Below, piece after piece: positions 8,913 to 18,736 of a stretch of 64,000 bases of DNA (positions within the stretch are counted from its first letter, which is position 1; the number at the start of each line of letters is the position of its first letter). This stretch comes from an uncultured Clostridia bacterium (GTDB lineage: Bacteria > Bacillota > Clostridia > TANB77 > CAG-508), in the NCBI GenBank assembly GCA_934169775.1, contig CAKPOI010000002.1:35804-99803 (forward strand). The letters are read 5' to 3'. The position numbers and the translations under genes were made by a program. The notes below the pieces were generated by a model. That model did no database searches and was not told where the DNA came from. It worked only from the letters and a program-made list of their open reading frames with translations.

Positions 8913-10245
8913 CTAGATATGCTGAGAATAGGAAGTTACCCATATATACTTGGATACATGGTACTAATACTACTAGTACGAAGAATATTAATACTACTCC
9001 TACTATTGCATATACTACTTGTGGTAATGCTTTCATTATCTTGTTTAGGATGTCATCTATATCTATTTGCATATATTCTATTAGTTTTGCCATCATTTCT
9101 GCTAGGTCTGTTCTCATTCCTATTTTTAACATTTCTGTTATCATTGGTTTGCATAATCCTGATTTTTCAAATGGTTCTATCCATGATGCTCCTATTAGGA
9201 TATTATTTATTGATGTTTCTATTAATGATCTCATTACATAATTTTTTATTACATTTTTACTTACTTCTAATGATTCTTGTATTCTCATTCCATTTTCTAA
9301 GTTTAATAGCATTGCTTTCATTAATCTTGAAAAGTCTAAAGCAAATACTAATTCTCCAAATATTGGTGCTTTATATTTAAAATAGTCAAAATTGTACTTT
9401 CCTTTTGGTGTTCTTATATAAAGTACTAAACCTACTGCTATTCCTGTTATTAATATTACTGGTACATACCAGTATGCTATTATTACATTCATTACACCTT
9501 GGAACCATAGTGTCATTGCTGGCAATTTATCTTTTGAGCCTAATTCTTGATATACATTTTGTATTGCTGGTATTGCTACTACTGTTCCTACTACTAACAT
9601 TACTATTAATAATATAAATTGTATCAAATTTGGTATTAATATGCTTCTTAATTTTTTGTTTATTGAGTTTGTGTCATCTAAATATTTTACTGCTTGTTCT
9701 AAAGAATTTGTTAATGATCCTGATAGTTCTCCAACTTTAATCATGTTTATGTATATATATGGAAATACATCAGAATAGTATTCCATTGTTGTATACATAT
9801 TTTCTCCTGCTTCTACTCCTGCTAATATATCTTCTAGTATTTGTTGGAATAGATAATTTTCTGTACTATCTATTATTGTTCTTAATGCGTGTATGTTATT
9901 AAAGTTTGCCTTCTTTAATAAGTAAAAATTTTGAGTAAATACAACTAAATCTCTAGGTGTTATTTTTTTGCTTTTTGCAAAATACATTCTTACTTTTTCT
10001 CTTGTTGTTGGTTCATTTTCTTTTTCTATTGTTGTAGTATTTAAGTTTTTCATAAATTCATTTATGCCACTTATATTTTTTTTCTTTTTTTGTTGTTTGT
10101 TTCCATATGGCATTTTATCTACACTTATTGGTAACATATCATTGTTTTTTAAGATTTTTACTAGATTTTGTTTTGTTGGTGATTCTACTTTGTTTCTTAC
10201 TATTAATCCGCTTTTGGTCATTGCTTTATATATATATACAGCCAT
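8908..10245 (-). CDS. pilC: Type IV pilus inner-membrane platform protein PilC (GspF family)
   Basis: 445 residues with two T2SSF domains, each followed by membrane helices, and a third hydrophobic segment at the C-terminus (VVLIFFVLVVLVPCIQVY). PilC is the membrane platform on which PilB and PilT act to add or remove pilins. The N-terminus (MAVYIYKAMTKSGLI) matches the family. A highly charged stretch around residues 50-90 precedes the first T2SSF domain. It is the last pilus gene in the operon, after pilT. Confidence 0.94.
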   Translation of the reverse strand: MAVYIYKAMTKSGLIVRNKVESPTKQNLVKILKNNDMLPISVDKMPYGNKQQKKKKNISGINEFMKNLNTTTIEKENEPTTREKVRMYFAKSKKITPRDLVVFTQNFYLLKKANFNNIHALRTIIDSTENYLFQQILEDILAGVEAGENMYTTMEYYSDVFPYIYINMIKVGELSGSLTNSLEQAVKYLDDTNSINKKLRSILIPNLIQFILLIVMLVVGTVVAIPAIQNVYQELGSKDKLPAMTLWFQGVMNVIIAYWYVPVILITGIAVGLVLYIRTPKGKYNFDYFKYKAPIFGELVFALDFSRLMKAMLLNLENGMRIQESLEVSKNVIKNYVMRSLIETSINNILIGASWIEPFEKSGLCKPMITEMLKIGMRTDLAEMMAKLIEYMQIDIDDILNKIMKALPQVVYAIVGVVLIFFVLVVLVPCIQVYMGNFLFSAYLD

Positions 10246-10313
10246 TTTGTTTTATTCTTTTTCTAAAAAGCATATTAATAATGCTGAAAAAGAAATTCCT
10301 CCTTTCTTTTATT

Positions 10314-11414
10314 TTATCTTCCCTGCCTTATTTTTAATTGCATTATTGTTCTGTTTAGTGTTTCTATATTTTTTTCTTCTATTTGTGATTTTGCTTGATC
10401 TAATGTTATTTTATCTTTTACAAATGATTCTGCTAATGAGTTTATTAGTCCTATGCTTCCTTTTTCTAAGTTACTTTGTATTGCATCTTCTATTTCTGAT
10501 ACACTTATTTTTTCTTTTCTTATAATTCCTGCAACTATATTGTCTACTACCATTACTTCTGGAATTAATACTAATTTTCCGTCTTTTCCTTTTAATAATC
10601 TTTGTGATACTACTAATTTTAATAATGCTGATAATAGGTATTTTATACTTGCTTGGTCTCTTACTTCATAGAAGTTTATCATTCTGTCTATTGTTTCTGC
10701 ACATGATTTTGTGTGTAGTGTTCCTATTACTAAATGTCCTGACTCTGCCATTTCTATTGCTGCTTCCATTGTTATTTTGTCTCTTATCTCTCCTATTACT
10801 AATATGTCGCAGTCTTCTCTTAATGAGTTTTTTACACCATCACTAAATGTTAGTGTATCTTGTCCTCTTCCTACTTCTTTTTGTACTATTAGTGATTTTT
10901 TTGAATGATGTCTAAATTCTACTGGGTTTTCTAGTGTCATTATTTTTCTGTTTTGTGTTTCATTTATTTCATTTATTAATGCATTTAATGTAGTTGTTTT
11001 TCCTGAGTTTGTTTTTCCTGTTACTAATATTAGTCCTTGTGGTTGATATGTCATTCTTCTTACTATATCTGGTACTCCTAATTCCTCAAATGTTGGCAAT
11101 GTGTTTTTTATAAGTCTTAAAGTATATACTGGTATATCAAATGAGTTAGAAATATTTACCCTAAAACGTACATTTTCAAATTCATATGATGTATCTAGTT
11201 TTCTTGTTTCTCTAAATACTGCATCTTTGTCTAAATTTCCCATTACTAGATAATCATATATTTCGTTCATGTCTTCTGGTGTTAATACATCCATTTCTTC
11301 TATTTCTTTTAATTCTCTTGCTATTCTTAAAATTGGTTTATTGCCACATATTAAATGTACATCAGATGCATCTTTTTCTACTACCAATTTTAATATATTA
11401 TCCATATTTACCAT
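10314..11414 (-). CDS. pilT: Type IV pilus retraction ATPase PilT
   Basis: A 366-residue secretion ATPase that powers pilus disassembly and twitching or DNA uptake. Walker A reads GKTNSGKTTT, Asp and His boxes are present (ENPVEF, TLHTKS), and Walker B is DILVIGEIRD. It lacks the long N-terminal domain and zinc motif of PilB, which marks it as the retraction type. Its presence implies dynamic rather than static pili. Confidence 0.94.
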   Translation of the reverse strand: MVNMDNILKLVVEKDASDVHLICGNKPILRIARELKEIEEMDVLTPEDMNEIYDYLVMGNLDKDAVFRETRKLDTSYEFENVRFRVNISNSFDIPVYTLRLIKNTLPTFEELGVPDIVRRMTYQPQGLILVTGKTNSGKTTTLNALINEINETQNRKIMTLENPVEFRHHSKKSLIVQKEVGRGQDTLTFSDGVKNSLREDCDILVIGEIRDKITMEAAIEMAESGHLVIGTLHTKSCAETIDRMINFYEVRDQASIKYLLSALLKLVVSQRLLKGKDGKLVLIPEVMVVDNIVAGIIRKEKISVSEIEDAIQSNLEKGSIGLINSLAESFVKDKITLDQAKSQIEEKNIETLNRTIMQLKIRQGR

Positions 11415-11444
11415 AAGTTTTTTCTTCCTTCCTTAATACATTCC

Positions 11445-13088
11445 TTAATACATTAGAATTTTATTATTTAATTCTTCTAATGTAGTCATTCCTTTTAGAA
11501 CTTTATTTATTCCATCTATTGCTAATGGTCTGTATCCTTCTTCTAATGCTTTTTTCCTTATTTCAATGCTTGATGCACTTTGTACAATTAGTTCTTTTAT
11601 ATTGTCTGTTATATTTAATATTTCAAATATTCCTATTCTTCCATAATATCCTGTATTGTTGCAATAGTCGCATCCAACAGCATCATATGTTTTTAGGTTT
11701 TCTAGTTCTACATTTTCTCCATATTTGTTCATTATTTTAGTTATTACTTCTTTTTCTGTTTCATTAAATTCTCTTTCTCTTTTGCATTTTGGACAAATTC
11801 TTCTAACTAGTCTTTGTGATACTGATGTTGCTAATATACTTCCTATATCATAGTCTGATACTCCCATTTTTCTTAAACGGTTTATTACTTCTATACTGTC
11901 TATTGTATGTATTGTAGATAATACATAATGTCCAGTTTGTCCTGCTTGTACTGCTATTTCTGCTGTTTCTAAGTCACGTATTTCTCCTAATAATATGATA
12001 TCTGGATCTTGTCTTAAAACTGTTCTTAATGATCCTGAAAATGTTGCTTTTGGTCCTATTTCTATTTGGTTTAGTCCTGGTATACGAATTTCTACAGGGT
12101 CTTCTATTGTTGTTATATTTATTTCTGGTCTGTTTAAATAATCTACTAAACTATATAGTGTTGTTGTTTTTCCTTCTCCTGTTGGTGCTGCAATTATTGT
12201 TATACTGTTTCTTTTATTAAAGCTTTTTCTTACACTTTGGTCATCTCCTGGATATCCTAATTCAAATATGCTTCTTACATCTGCATTTTTCTTTAATAAT
12301 CTTAATACAAATTTTTCTCCATATACATTTGGCTGTGATGATACACGTATGTTATAATCATCATATAGTAATATTCTTCCATCTTGTGATTCTTGTTTTT
12401 CTTGATGCATATTTGATATTGCTTTTAGTCTTCCTATTACTTGTGCTTGTTTTTCTTTTTTTATAATTGCTGCTGTATATAGTTCTCCATCTATACGATA
12501 TCTTATTCTTAGCTCATTTTCTTGTGGTTCTACATGTATATCACTAGCTCTTCTTTCCATTCCTGTTTTTATTATGCTATCTACTAATTCTGTTATACTT
12601 ACACTGTCATTATTCCCTGCCATTGTTATATCTGATGTTACTTCTCCATCTAATGATTTCAATGCCTTTTTTATTTGTTGTTCAAATGTTATATATGGTT
12701 CCATTACTAAACCTTTATTTAATAATAAAAGTCTTACTTCATTCATTTGTTGTGTGTTTACTGTATTTGGAAAACATACTTTTATTTTTCCGTTTACAAT
12801 ATCAAATGGTACAGCTTGGTTCTTTTTTGCTATGTCTGCTGATATATAATCATTTATATTTATTGTTATTATATTGCTTGTTAATAAAATTCCTTTTGTT
12901 CCTAATATTTCTCCTATTGCTTCTATTAGTTTATTTGGATCACATACTTCTAGTTCATATAGAATGTCTCCTAACTTCATATTTGGATTTTTTCTTTGAT
13001 AGTCTAGTGCTTTTTCTATATCCCCTTCTGTAACTATTTCTCTTTTTACTAATTCTACACCTATCGGTTGTTTCCTACGCATTTCCAT
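11445..13088 (-). CDS. pilB: Type IV pilus assembly ATPase PilB (GspE family)
   Basis: 547 residues: N-terminal MshEN/GspE-N domain, then the ATPase core with Walker A APTGEGKTTT, an Asp box (TIEDPVE), Walker B DPDIILLGEIRD and a His box (LSTIHT). The four-cysteine zinc motif typical of PilB is present (CPKC and CDYC, separated by about 40 residues). It energises pilin extraction from the membrane and fibre extension. It follows the minor pilin genes in the same operon. Confidence 0.95.
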   Translation of the reverse strand: MEMRRKQPIGVELVKREIVTEGDIEKALDYQRKNPNMKLGDILYELEVCDPNKLIEAIGEILGTKGILLTSNIITININDYISADIAKKNQAVPFDIVNGKIKVCFPNTVNTQQMNEVRLLLLNKGLVMEPYITFEQQIKKALKSLDGEVTSDITMAGNNDSVSITELVDSIIKTGMERRASDIHVEPQENELRIRYRIDGELYTAAIIKKEKQAQVIGRLKAISNMHQEKQESQDGRILLYDDYNIRVSSQPNVYGEKFVLRLLKKNADVRSIFELGYPGDDQSVRKSFNKRNSITIIAAPTGEGKTTTLYSLVDYLNRPEINITTIEDPVEIRIPGLNQIEIGPKATFSGSLRTVLRQDPDIILLGEIRDLETAEIAVQAGQTGHYVLSTIHTIDSIEVINRLRKMGVSDYDIGSILATSVSQRLVRRICPKCKREREFNETEKEVITKIMNKYGENVELENLKTYDAVGCDYCNNTGYYGRIGIFEILNITDNIKELIVQSASSIEIRKKALEEGYRPLAIDGINKVLKGMTTLEELNNKILMY

Positions 13089-13195
13089 TTTTTATCATTC
13101 CTTTCTGAAGATATAAATCTGGTTGTCACATTATAATTATACAACATTTTTTGATCTTTTTCTTTATTTTTATGCATTTTCCATAAATTACATAT

Positions 13196-13657
13196 TTATT
13201 TTTCTATATAAAATGTTAATGCTTCATTTCCTGTTTTATCAAAATCTCCGCTTTTGAATTCTACTGTTATTTTTCCTTTTTTACTGTTATATTCTTCATA
13301 ATAAAAATTGCATATTTGTATATTATTACATATTTCTGTGTTGTTTTTAAATATTGTTTGTGTTAATGGAGAATATTTATATATGTTTCCATTAGTAAAT
13401 CTTATATACTGAATGTTTTCTCCTTGCTTGCTTTCTTTTTCACCTGCATCAATAACTTTATTATTTTCTTCTTGTATGTCTTTGGCAAAATTGCTTGTAA
13501 ATTCTGTATATTTTTTGCTATATGCATTTTTGTTGTTTATTGTACGAAGTGAATTGTAAAAATTGCTTGAAATAACAGAAAAAGTAGCTATTACTATTGT
13601 TATTGCTATTACATAAATTATTACAGAAGATGTTGTAATTCCTTTTTCGTATTTCAT
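13196..13657 (-). CDS. Minor prepilin-like protein
   Basis: 153 residues beginning with a short leader and KGITTSSVIIYVIAITIVIA, a prepilin-type cleavage site followed by a single hydrophobic helix and then a soluble domain. It starts 1 bp after the stop of the next minor pilin gene. Minor pilins of this kind prime pilus assembly or sit at the tip. The soluble part has no motif I recognise, so its specific role is unknown. Confidence 0.75.
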   Translation of the reverse strand: MKYEKGITTSSVIIYVIAITIVIATFSVISSNFYNSLRTINNKNAYSKKYTEFTSNFAKDIQEENNKVIDAGEKESKQGENIQYIRFTNGNIYKYSPLTQTIFKNNTEICNNIQICNFYYEEYNSKKGKITVEFKSGDFDKTGNEALTFYIEK

Positions 13658-13658
13658 A

Positions 13659-14102
13659 TTAATCCTCCTTTGTCCTTATAGTTGATAATTCTATTGTCTT
13701 TATTTGTTTTTGATCTTTGTATGAAATTTCTACAGTTACTTTTTTTAATATTTCTGCAACTTCGTTTTGTTTTCCTTCTAGTTCTGTATAATCTTTTACT
13801 GTTATTGTTCTGTAATATGATGTTGTTTTTCCTGATTTGTCTTTTACATATCCATCTTTTAGTTTTTCTATTCCTTGTATTTTACTAGTTCCTTTTTGTG
13901 GTAAACTACTAAAATCTAATGCTTTTATTTCTTCTATAGTATCTACTGCATAATATGTTGCCTCTGTTTCTCTTTCTAGATTTGTTGAATTTTTTTGTAT
14001 TGATGTAAATACTGTTAATATTGTTGCCATGAATATTGAAATTATAATAACTGCTATTGTTATATCAATTCCTGTTATTCCTTTTTCTTGTTTTAGGTTC
14101 AT
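13659..14102 (-). CDS. Minor prepilin-like protein (PilV/GspI-like position)
   Basis: 147 residues with the prepilin leader LKQEKG followed by ITGIDITIAVIIISIF, a helix that keeps an acidic residue (Asp) near mature position 5, then a soluble domain rich in Lys, Glu and Thr. The pairing with the next gene in a pilD-minor pilin-minor pilin-pilB order supports a minor pilin role. The subfamily name is a guess from position. Confidence 0.75.
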   Translation of the reverse strand: MNLKQEKGITGIDITIAVIIISIFMATILTVFTSIQKNSTNLERETEATYYAVDTIEEIKALDFSSLPQKGTSKIQGIEKLKDGYVKDKSGKTTSYYRTITVKDYTELEGKQNEVAEILKKVTVEISYKDQKQIKTIELSTIRTKED

Positions 14103-14142
14103 ATTTAAACTTTCCTTCCTTGAGTTTAAATTTTTAGATTTG

Positions 14143-14952
14143 CTATTTTATCATGTAATAATTACATATTAATATAAACATAAATATTATCATGTTTGAT
14201 ATTCCTAACATGTATCCTATTTGTTCTTTTTGAATATAGTTTTCTTTTTTAGCTTTGTTTCTGCTTTTTACTTTATTTATTATTGTATCTATTATTATTG
14301 CTATTGCTACTATTATTACACTTTCATAAGCTACATATTCTCCTGTTATTATTGCCATTATTATTGTTGCTAATATTAGTCCAAATATGTATTTATTTTT
14401 TGCATATTTTTTTAGTGTTATATTATCTATTAATAATATAAGCATATATGCTACTAGATATATAATATATCTATACATACTAGTTTTTTCTATTATATAT
14501 AGATATATCATATATAAAATAGAAAGGATTATACCATATGCTAATACACTTCTGTTTATTTCACGTTTTTCTTTGTCTATACCTGCCATTAGTACTATAA
14601 ATGTGAAATATAACACAAAAAATCCATAATCAACTAATTTGATTATTGTTATATTTTCTATATTTAATTTCATAAAATATGCTACTGCTAAAAATATTAT
14701 TCCAGACATAGTTTCTAATATAAAATATCTTGGCCTTATTTTTTCTTTACAATATCTGCATTTTCCTCCTAAAAATATATAACTCCATACTGGTATTAAA
14801 TCCCAGAATCCTAATTCGTGTTCGCATTTTGGGCAATATGAATGTGTATGTGTTATATCTTGTCTTTTTGGTATTCTATACACTGCTAATGTGTAAAAAC
14901 TTCCAAATACTGTTCCTATTATGAATATTAATATATAAAATATAAAGTCCAT
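14143..14952 (-). CDS. pilD: Prepilin peptidase/N-methyltransferase PilD
   Basis: 269 residues; cleaves prepilin leaders and methylates the new N-terminus. The N-terminal cytoplasmic domain has the paired zinc cysteines CPKC and CRYC with PRYFILE after them. Many membrane helices follow, with candidate catalytic aspartates in MAGIDKE and LLIDN. It probably processes PilA, the two minor pilins and also the DGR target protein, all of which carry KG|I cleavage sites. Confidence 0.92.
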   Translation of the reverse strand: MDFIFYILIFIIGTVFGSFYTLAVYRIPKRQDITHTHSYCPKCEHELGFWDLIPVWSYIFLGGKCRYCKEKIRPRYFILETMSGIIFLAVAYFMKLNIENITIIKLVDYGFFVLYFTFIVLMAGIDKEKREINRSVLAYGIILSILYMIYLYIIEKTSMYRYIIYLVAYMLILLIDNITLKKYAKNKYIFGLILATIIMAIITGEYVAYESVIIVAIAIIIDTIINKVKSRNKAKKENYIQKEQIGYMLGISNMIIFMFILICNYYMIK

Positions 14953-15036
14953 TGGTTTCTCCTTTTGCTTTTTATAATTTTAGGCATATACTATATTTGT
15001 ATATGCCTTTTTCTAAATAGTTTTATTATATTTTAA

Positions 15037-15480
15037 TTATTTTGTCATTTTATCATTTGTCCATGTAATTTTTCCATTTGCATCGATTGTTGCTGTTAAG
15101 GCTGCTCCATCTGCATCTTTTACATTTGTTACTATTGTATAAGATGTTCCACTTGCTGTTGCAGCATCTCCTGTGCAATATGTTTTTGATGTTGATGATG
15201 CATAAATTTTGTCTGCTACTGTTTTTCCTATTGAATCTGTTAATGTGTTGTCTCCTGTTACATATTTGCTGTTATAATATTCTGTAATTCCTTCTGCTGC
15301 TACTGTATTGAATACGTCTTTTACGTTTGCTATATTTGTGCTTACTTTTGATTCTGAACCTCTTTTTAAGATTCCGTTATCTCCACTTAATGCTGCAATT
15401 GTTACTCCTGCTAAAATTAATAAAACTATAATTGTTATTACTAGTGCTACTAGTGTAATACCTTTTTGATTATTTTTCAT
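15037..15480 (-). CDS. pilA: Major type IV pilin PilA
   Basis: 147 residues. A six-residue leader ending in KG is followed by ITLVALVITIIVLLILAG, one hydrophobic helix, and a C-terminal domain rich in Ala, Thr, Asp and Ser. The usual Glu5 of type IV pilins is replaced by Ala. The segment from residue 6 to 40 is identical to the start of the DGR target at 29810, except for one Val/Ile change. AGGAGG lies 8 nt upstream of the ATG. Its Ala/Thr-rich sequence and central operon position suggest the major subunit. Confidence 0.88.
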   Translation of the reverse strand: MKNNQKGITLVALVITIIVLLILAGVTIAALSGDNGILKRGSESKVSTNIANVKDVFNTVAAEGITEYYNSKYVTGDNTLTDSIGKTVADKIYASSTSKTYCTGDAATASGTSYTIVTNVKDADGAALTATIDANGKITWTNDKMTK

Positions 15481-15627
15481 TTTAAATTCCTCCTAATTTT
15501 TTTATTTTTTTAAATTTAATTTTATCTTTTATGTCTTTCCAAGTTGGTTTTTTCGTTAGTTCTTTCCCCCTTTTCATCTATTTTTGTATATTTCTTATAC
15601 CTATAATAAGTATAATGTTAATAACTA

Positions 15628-16089
15628 TTATTTTGTTCCCTTATCTGGATAATAATTTGTGCTACTACTATTTGAGTTTGTACTTGAGCTTGTATTTCTG
15701 TTTGCGCTTGAGCTTGTGTTTCCATTATTATTTGAACTTTCTCCACTTCCAGTGCTTGTTCCTCCATTAGAAGTTCCTGTTGAGCCACTAGTTCCATCTG
15801 AAGTTACTGGCGCAAATGGATTTTTTCTTCCTGATTTATACTCATTGCCTTTTTTATAATTTTTTAAATCTGTTGCTGTTACTTCATATGTTTGTATTAC
15901 CTCATTACTTTGTCCAATTTCACTATCACTTATTGCATTTTTAACATCTTCTGTTGCCACATATGTTACTTTTTCTGGCACTACTTTGTTCATAGGAACA
16001 TAATCATATAATAATACTCCTAAAAGTAATATTATTGCTAATGTTAATAATAATATTATAATTATTTCTTTAAAAATATTTTTTGTCAT
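15628..16089 (-). CDS. Membrane-anchored protein at the PilP position of the pilus operon
   Basis: 153 residues: one N-terminal membrane helix (about 9-29), a short folded region with NPFAPV, a motif seen in PilP-type proteins, and a Ser/Asn/Gly/Thr low-complexity tail from about residue 95. It starts 15 bp after pilO. It probably links the PilM-N-O complex to the cell surface, but sequence similarity alone would not prove PilP identity. Confidence 0.65.
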   Translation of the reverse strand: MTKNIFKEIIIILLLTLAIILLLGVLLYDYVPMNKVVPEKVTYVATEDVKNAISDSEIGQSNEVIQTYEVTATDLKNYKKGNEYKSGRKNPFAPVTSDGTSGSTGTSNGGTSTGSGESSNNNGNTSSSANRNTSSSTNSNSSSTNYYPDKGTK

Positions 16090-16103
16090 ATTAGACTCCT
16101 TTT

Positions 16104-16925
16104 CTATTGACCACTTACTGTATTTGAAGTGGTTGCTGTAGAATTTGTTGTGTTTGTACTATTAGTTGTATTTGTACTATTAATTGTATTTGTGTTATTT
16201 GTTGCGTTTGCACTGTTAGTTGTACTTGCATTATTTGTTGTATTGTTAGAACCTGTTGTGCTTGTATTTGCATTTGAGTTTGTACTTGTGTCTTGAGTTG
16301 TTGGTACTGAACTTCCTGATATTCCTTTTATTGCTATATCTTTTGTAACAAATGTAGCTTTTACTGTTTCTCCACTATCATTTGGTTCCATGCTAAAATT
16401 TTCAATTTTAAAATTTAATTCTGAGTCATTCTCTAAGTCTGAAATATATAGAGAGACTCCTACATATGAACCTTGTACTGTAAAGTTTATATCATAATAT
16501 TTATAGTCACTGTTACTTGTATCTGTTGATGCTAAACTTCCATTTTTAAATTCAAATTTTGCATCTAGTCCTTCATCTGTTGCTAAACTCCCTAATTTTG
16601 TCCATAATTTGTCAATACTATATTTTTGTTTTTGAAGTGCTGCTGCTACTTCACTTTCTGTACTTGTTGCTATCATATCTTCATATCTAGTTTTTTCGTT
16701 TTTCATTTCTTTTAAATCTGAATTTAATGTTGAAACTTTATTTGGATATTCTGTACTTACCAATGTTGTTGCTTGTTGTAGCTTTTCTTCTAAATTTGCA
16801 TTTTCTTTTTTTATCTCTTTTACTCCTATAATATCTATTTTTCCTATATGAATTCCATTTATTAATGTTGTTATTGTTAATATACTTACTAGGATTATTA
16901 TAGTTGATATCAATAATTTTTTCAT
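16104..16925 (-). CDS. PilO-like pilus alignment protein
   Basis: 273 residues with an N-terminal membrane helix, a coiled coil (about 35-90), a ferredoxin-like PilO domain (about 95-195) and a Thr/Asn/Ser-rich tail. The ATG overlaps the stop codon of the pilM-pilN gene (ATGA), so the two are translationally coupled. PilO pairs with PilN to align the inner-membrane assembly complex. The low-complexity tail is unusual and shared in style with the next gene. Confidence 0.8.
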   Translation of the reverse strand: MKKLLISTIIILVSILTITTLINGIHIGKIDIIGVKEIKKENANLEEKLQQATTLVSTEYPNKVSTLNSDLKEMKNEKTRYEDMIATSTESEVAAALQKQKYSIDKLWTKLGSLATDEGLDAKFEFKNGSLASTDTSNSDYKYYDINFTVQGSYVGVSLYISDLENDSELNFKIENFSMEPNDSGETVKATFVTKDIAIKGISGSSVPTTQDTSTNSNANTSTTGSNNTTNNASTTNSANATNNTNTINSTNTTNSTNTTNSTATTSNTVSGQ

Positions 16926-18547
16926 GGTAAATCACCTTCTATCTTTACAGTAATTACATCATTATTTTTTTGTCCTGATGTTGATATGACATTTGTTAAA
17001 ATTACTTCTGTTTTTATACTTCCTATAAAGAATGCAATTTGCTCATATTTAGAAGATTCTACAAGTATTTCAACATGTCTTGAATCTGTATTTTGTATAG
17101 ATTTTATTTGTACTGTTTTTGGTATAACATTCATTAATTGATTTAGTAAATTTGGTATTGAACCTTTTACTTTATTTTTTTCTTGTAGTCTTGTACTTAA
17201 TGCTTCTAAATTTGATATTTGTGTTGAATAGTCACTTTTTATTTGTTTTATTTTGTTATCGTCATTGTTTACAAGTTGTATTTGTTGTTGTGTGCTTTGT
17301 GATGATTCTGTTGCTTCTTGACTCTTTTTTGTGAATTGATTTTTTAACATCATTGCAAATCCACTATATACTACAAATAGAATTAATATTGTTGCCATTA
17401 TATTTAATAACACTTTTTCTTGTTGATCTAATGGCTCTTTTAAGTCATTTGTTAATAGTCCACTTGCTAATTTTTTATCTTTAGGTTTGTCATTTTTTCC
17501 ACCTAAATCTAATGTTAAAAATTCTTTTATTTTTTCCATTGTTGTACTCTTTTTAAAGTTTAAACCTTCTATTCCTTCTCCTAATCCCATCAATGCTATT
17601 GCTATTGCAGAGTTTACTTCTATATAGTCTTTTATATTTATTTCAGGTGTTACTTGAATAAAGCTTGGTTTTAATATTTCGCATTTTACATTATTCAAAT
17701 ATTCTTGGAAATATAGATCTACATTGTTTATTAATGCTGCTGTTCCTGTAATATATACATTTTCTATTTTGTCCAAATTTTCATTAATCACCTTTTGTAC
17801 TTGTCCAACAATTTGATATAGAACTGGCATTATTTCTTCTAAGTTTCCTGTTTGTTCTTCTGATAGTTCTTTTCCTTCTGAAGTATATATTGTTGTATTT
17901 TTACATGTTTCATATGCCTTTGAATAAGAATTTTCTTTTAAATTTATTTTTTCTAAAAATTCCCCGCTTCCTTGTTCTAATACTTTTATATCATTTACTT
18001 TTTTATTTAAAATTGTTGTTATTGTTGTTTCTTCTTCAATATTTACTACTATTGAATTGCTTTTTATTTGTTCTTTTCCTAATAGTGTAGCTATTGCCAT
18101 AGGTAAAGGAAATGCACCTGCCATTTTATAATTTTGTAACATTTGTATTTGCTTATTTAACTCTATTTTATTGTTTGTTATGAATATTACTTTTAGTTTT
18201 TGTTCATCTTGTCTGTCTTCTGTAATTGCATACCTTGTTTCAAAAACATTTGGATTATATCCTTTATCTGAGCAATATGATTCAAATTCTGTTTTTACTG
18301 CTTTATCTAAATCTTTTTTACTTAGCATAGCAAACATAGGAAAATATTGATACATTTCTTCTGACAAATTTATGCATATTGGTATTTTATAACTGTATGT
18401 TTCTTCTATTATCTGTTTTATTCCATCTTCTACTTTTTCATAAAATTTGATTCCAAAAGTTTCTACTTTTTTTACGTCTTTTTCCTTTGAAACTTTGGCA
18501 TATTTAATTAAATTATTTTCGATATACAAACCTAAACAACTTGCCAT
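16922..18547 (-). CDS. PilM-PilN fusion protein of the type IV pilus
   Basis: 541 residues. Residues 1 to about 345 form an actin-like PilM domain (GLYIENNLIKYAKV at the start, VYITGTAALI near 260). A linker leads to one membrane helix (about 380-400, IMATILILFVVYSGFAMML), a coiled coil and a PilN ferredoxin-like domain to the end. PilM and PilN normally are separate proteins bound through the PilN N-terminal peptide; here they are covalently joined. It is the first gene of the pilus operon. AAGGAG lies a few bases upstream of the ATG. Confidence 0.88.
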   Translation of the reverse strand: MASCLGLYIENNLIKYAKVSKEKDVKKVETFGIKFYEKVEDGIKQIIEETYSYKIPICINLSEEMYQYFPMFAMLSKKDLDKAVKTEFESYCSDKGYNPNVFETRYAITEDRQDEQKLKVIFITNNKIELNKQIQMLQNYKMAGAFPLPMAIATLLGKEQIKSNSIVVNIEEETTITTILNKKVNDIKVLEQGSGEFLEKINLKENSYSKAYETCKNTTIYTSEGKELSEEQTGNLEEIMPVLYQIVGQVQKVINENLDKIENVYITGTAALINNVDLYFQEYLNNVKCEILKPSFIQVTPEINIKDYIEVNSAIAIALMGLGEGIEGLNFKKSTTMEKIKEFLTLDLGGKNDKPKDKKLASGLLTNDLKEPLDQQEKVLLNIMATILILFVVYSGFAMMLKNQFTKKSQEATESSQSTQQQIQLVNNDDNKIKQIKSDYSTQISNLEALSTRLQEKNKVKGSIPNLLNQLMNVIPKTVQIKSIQNTDSRHVEILVESSKYEQIAFFIGSIKTEVILTNVISTSGQKNNDVITVKIEGDLP

Positions 18548-18736
18548 TTTCTGCTCCTTATCTTAATTTATATTTATATCTTTTACTTTATAGCAAAAAA
18601 CATACTGTATTTTTTTACATATGCATGAAAATTATGCTATTAAATTCTATTTTATTTTATCGTTTTTTGGCAAAAAGTCAATATTTTTTATCAAAATATA
18701 ATATAAATGTAATATGTCTGTAATATTATTGTAATA

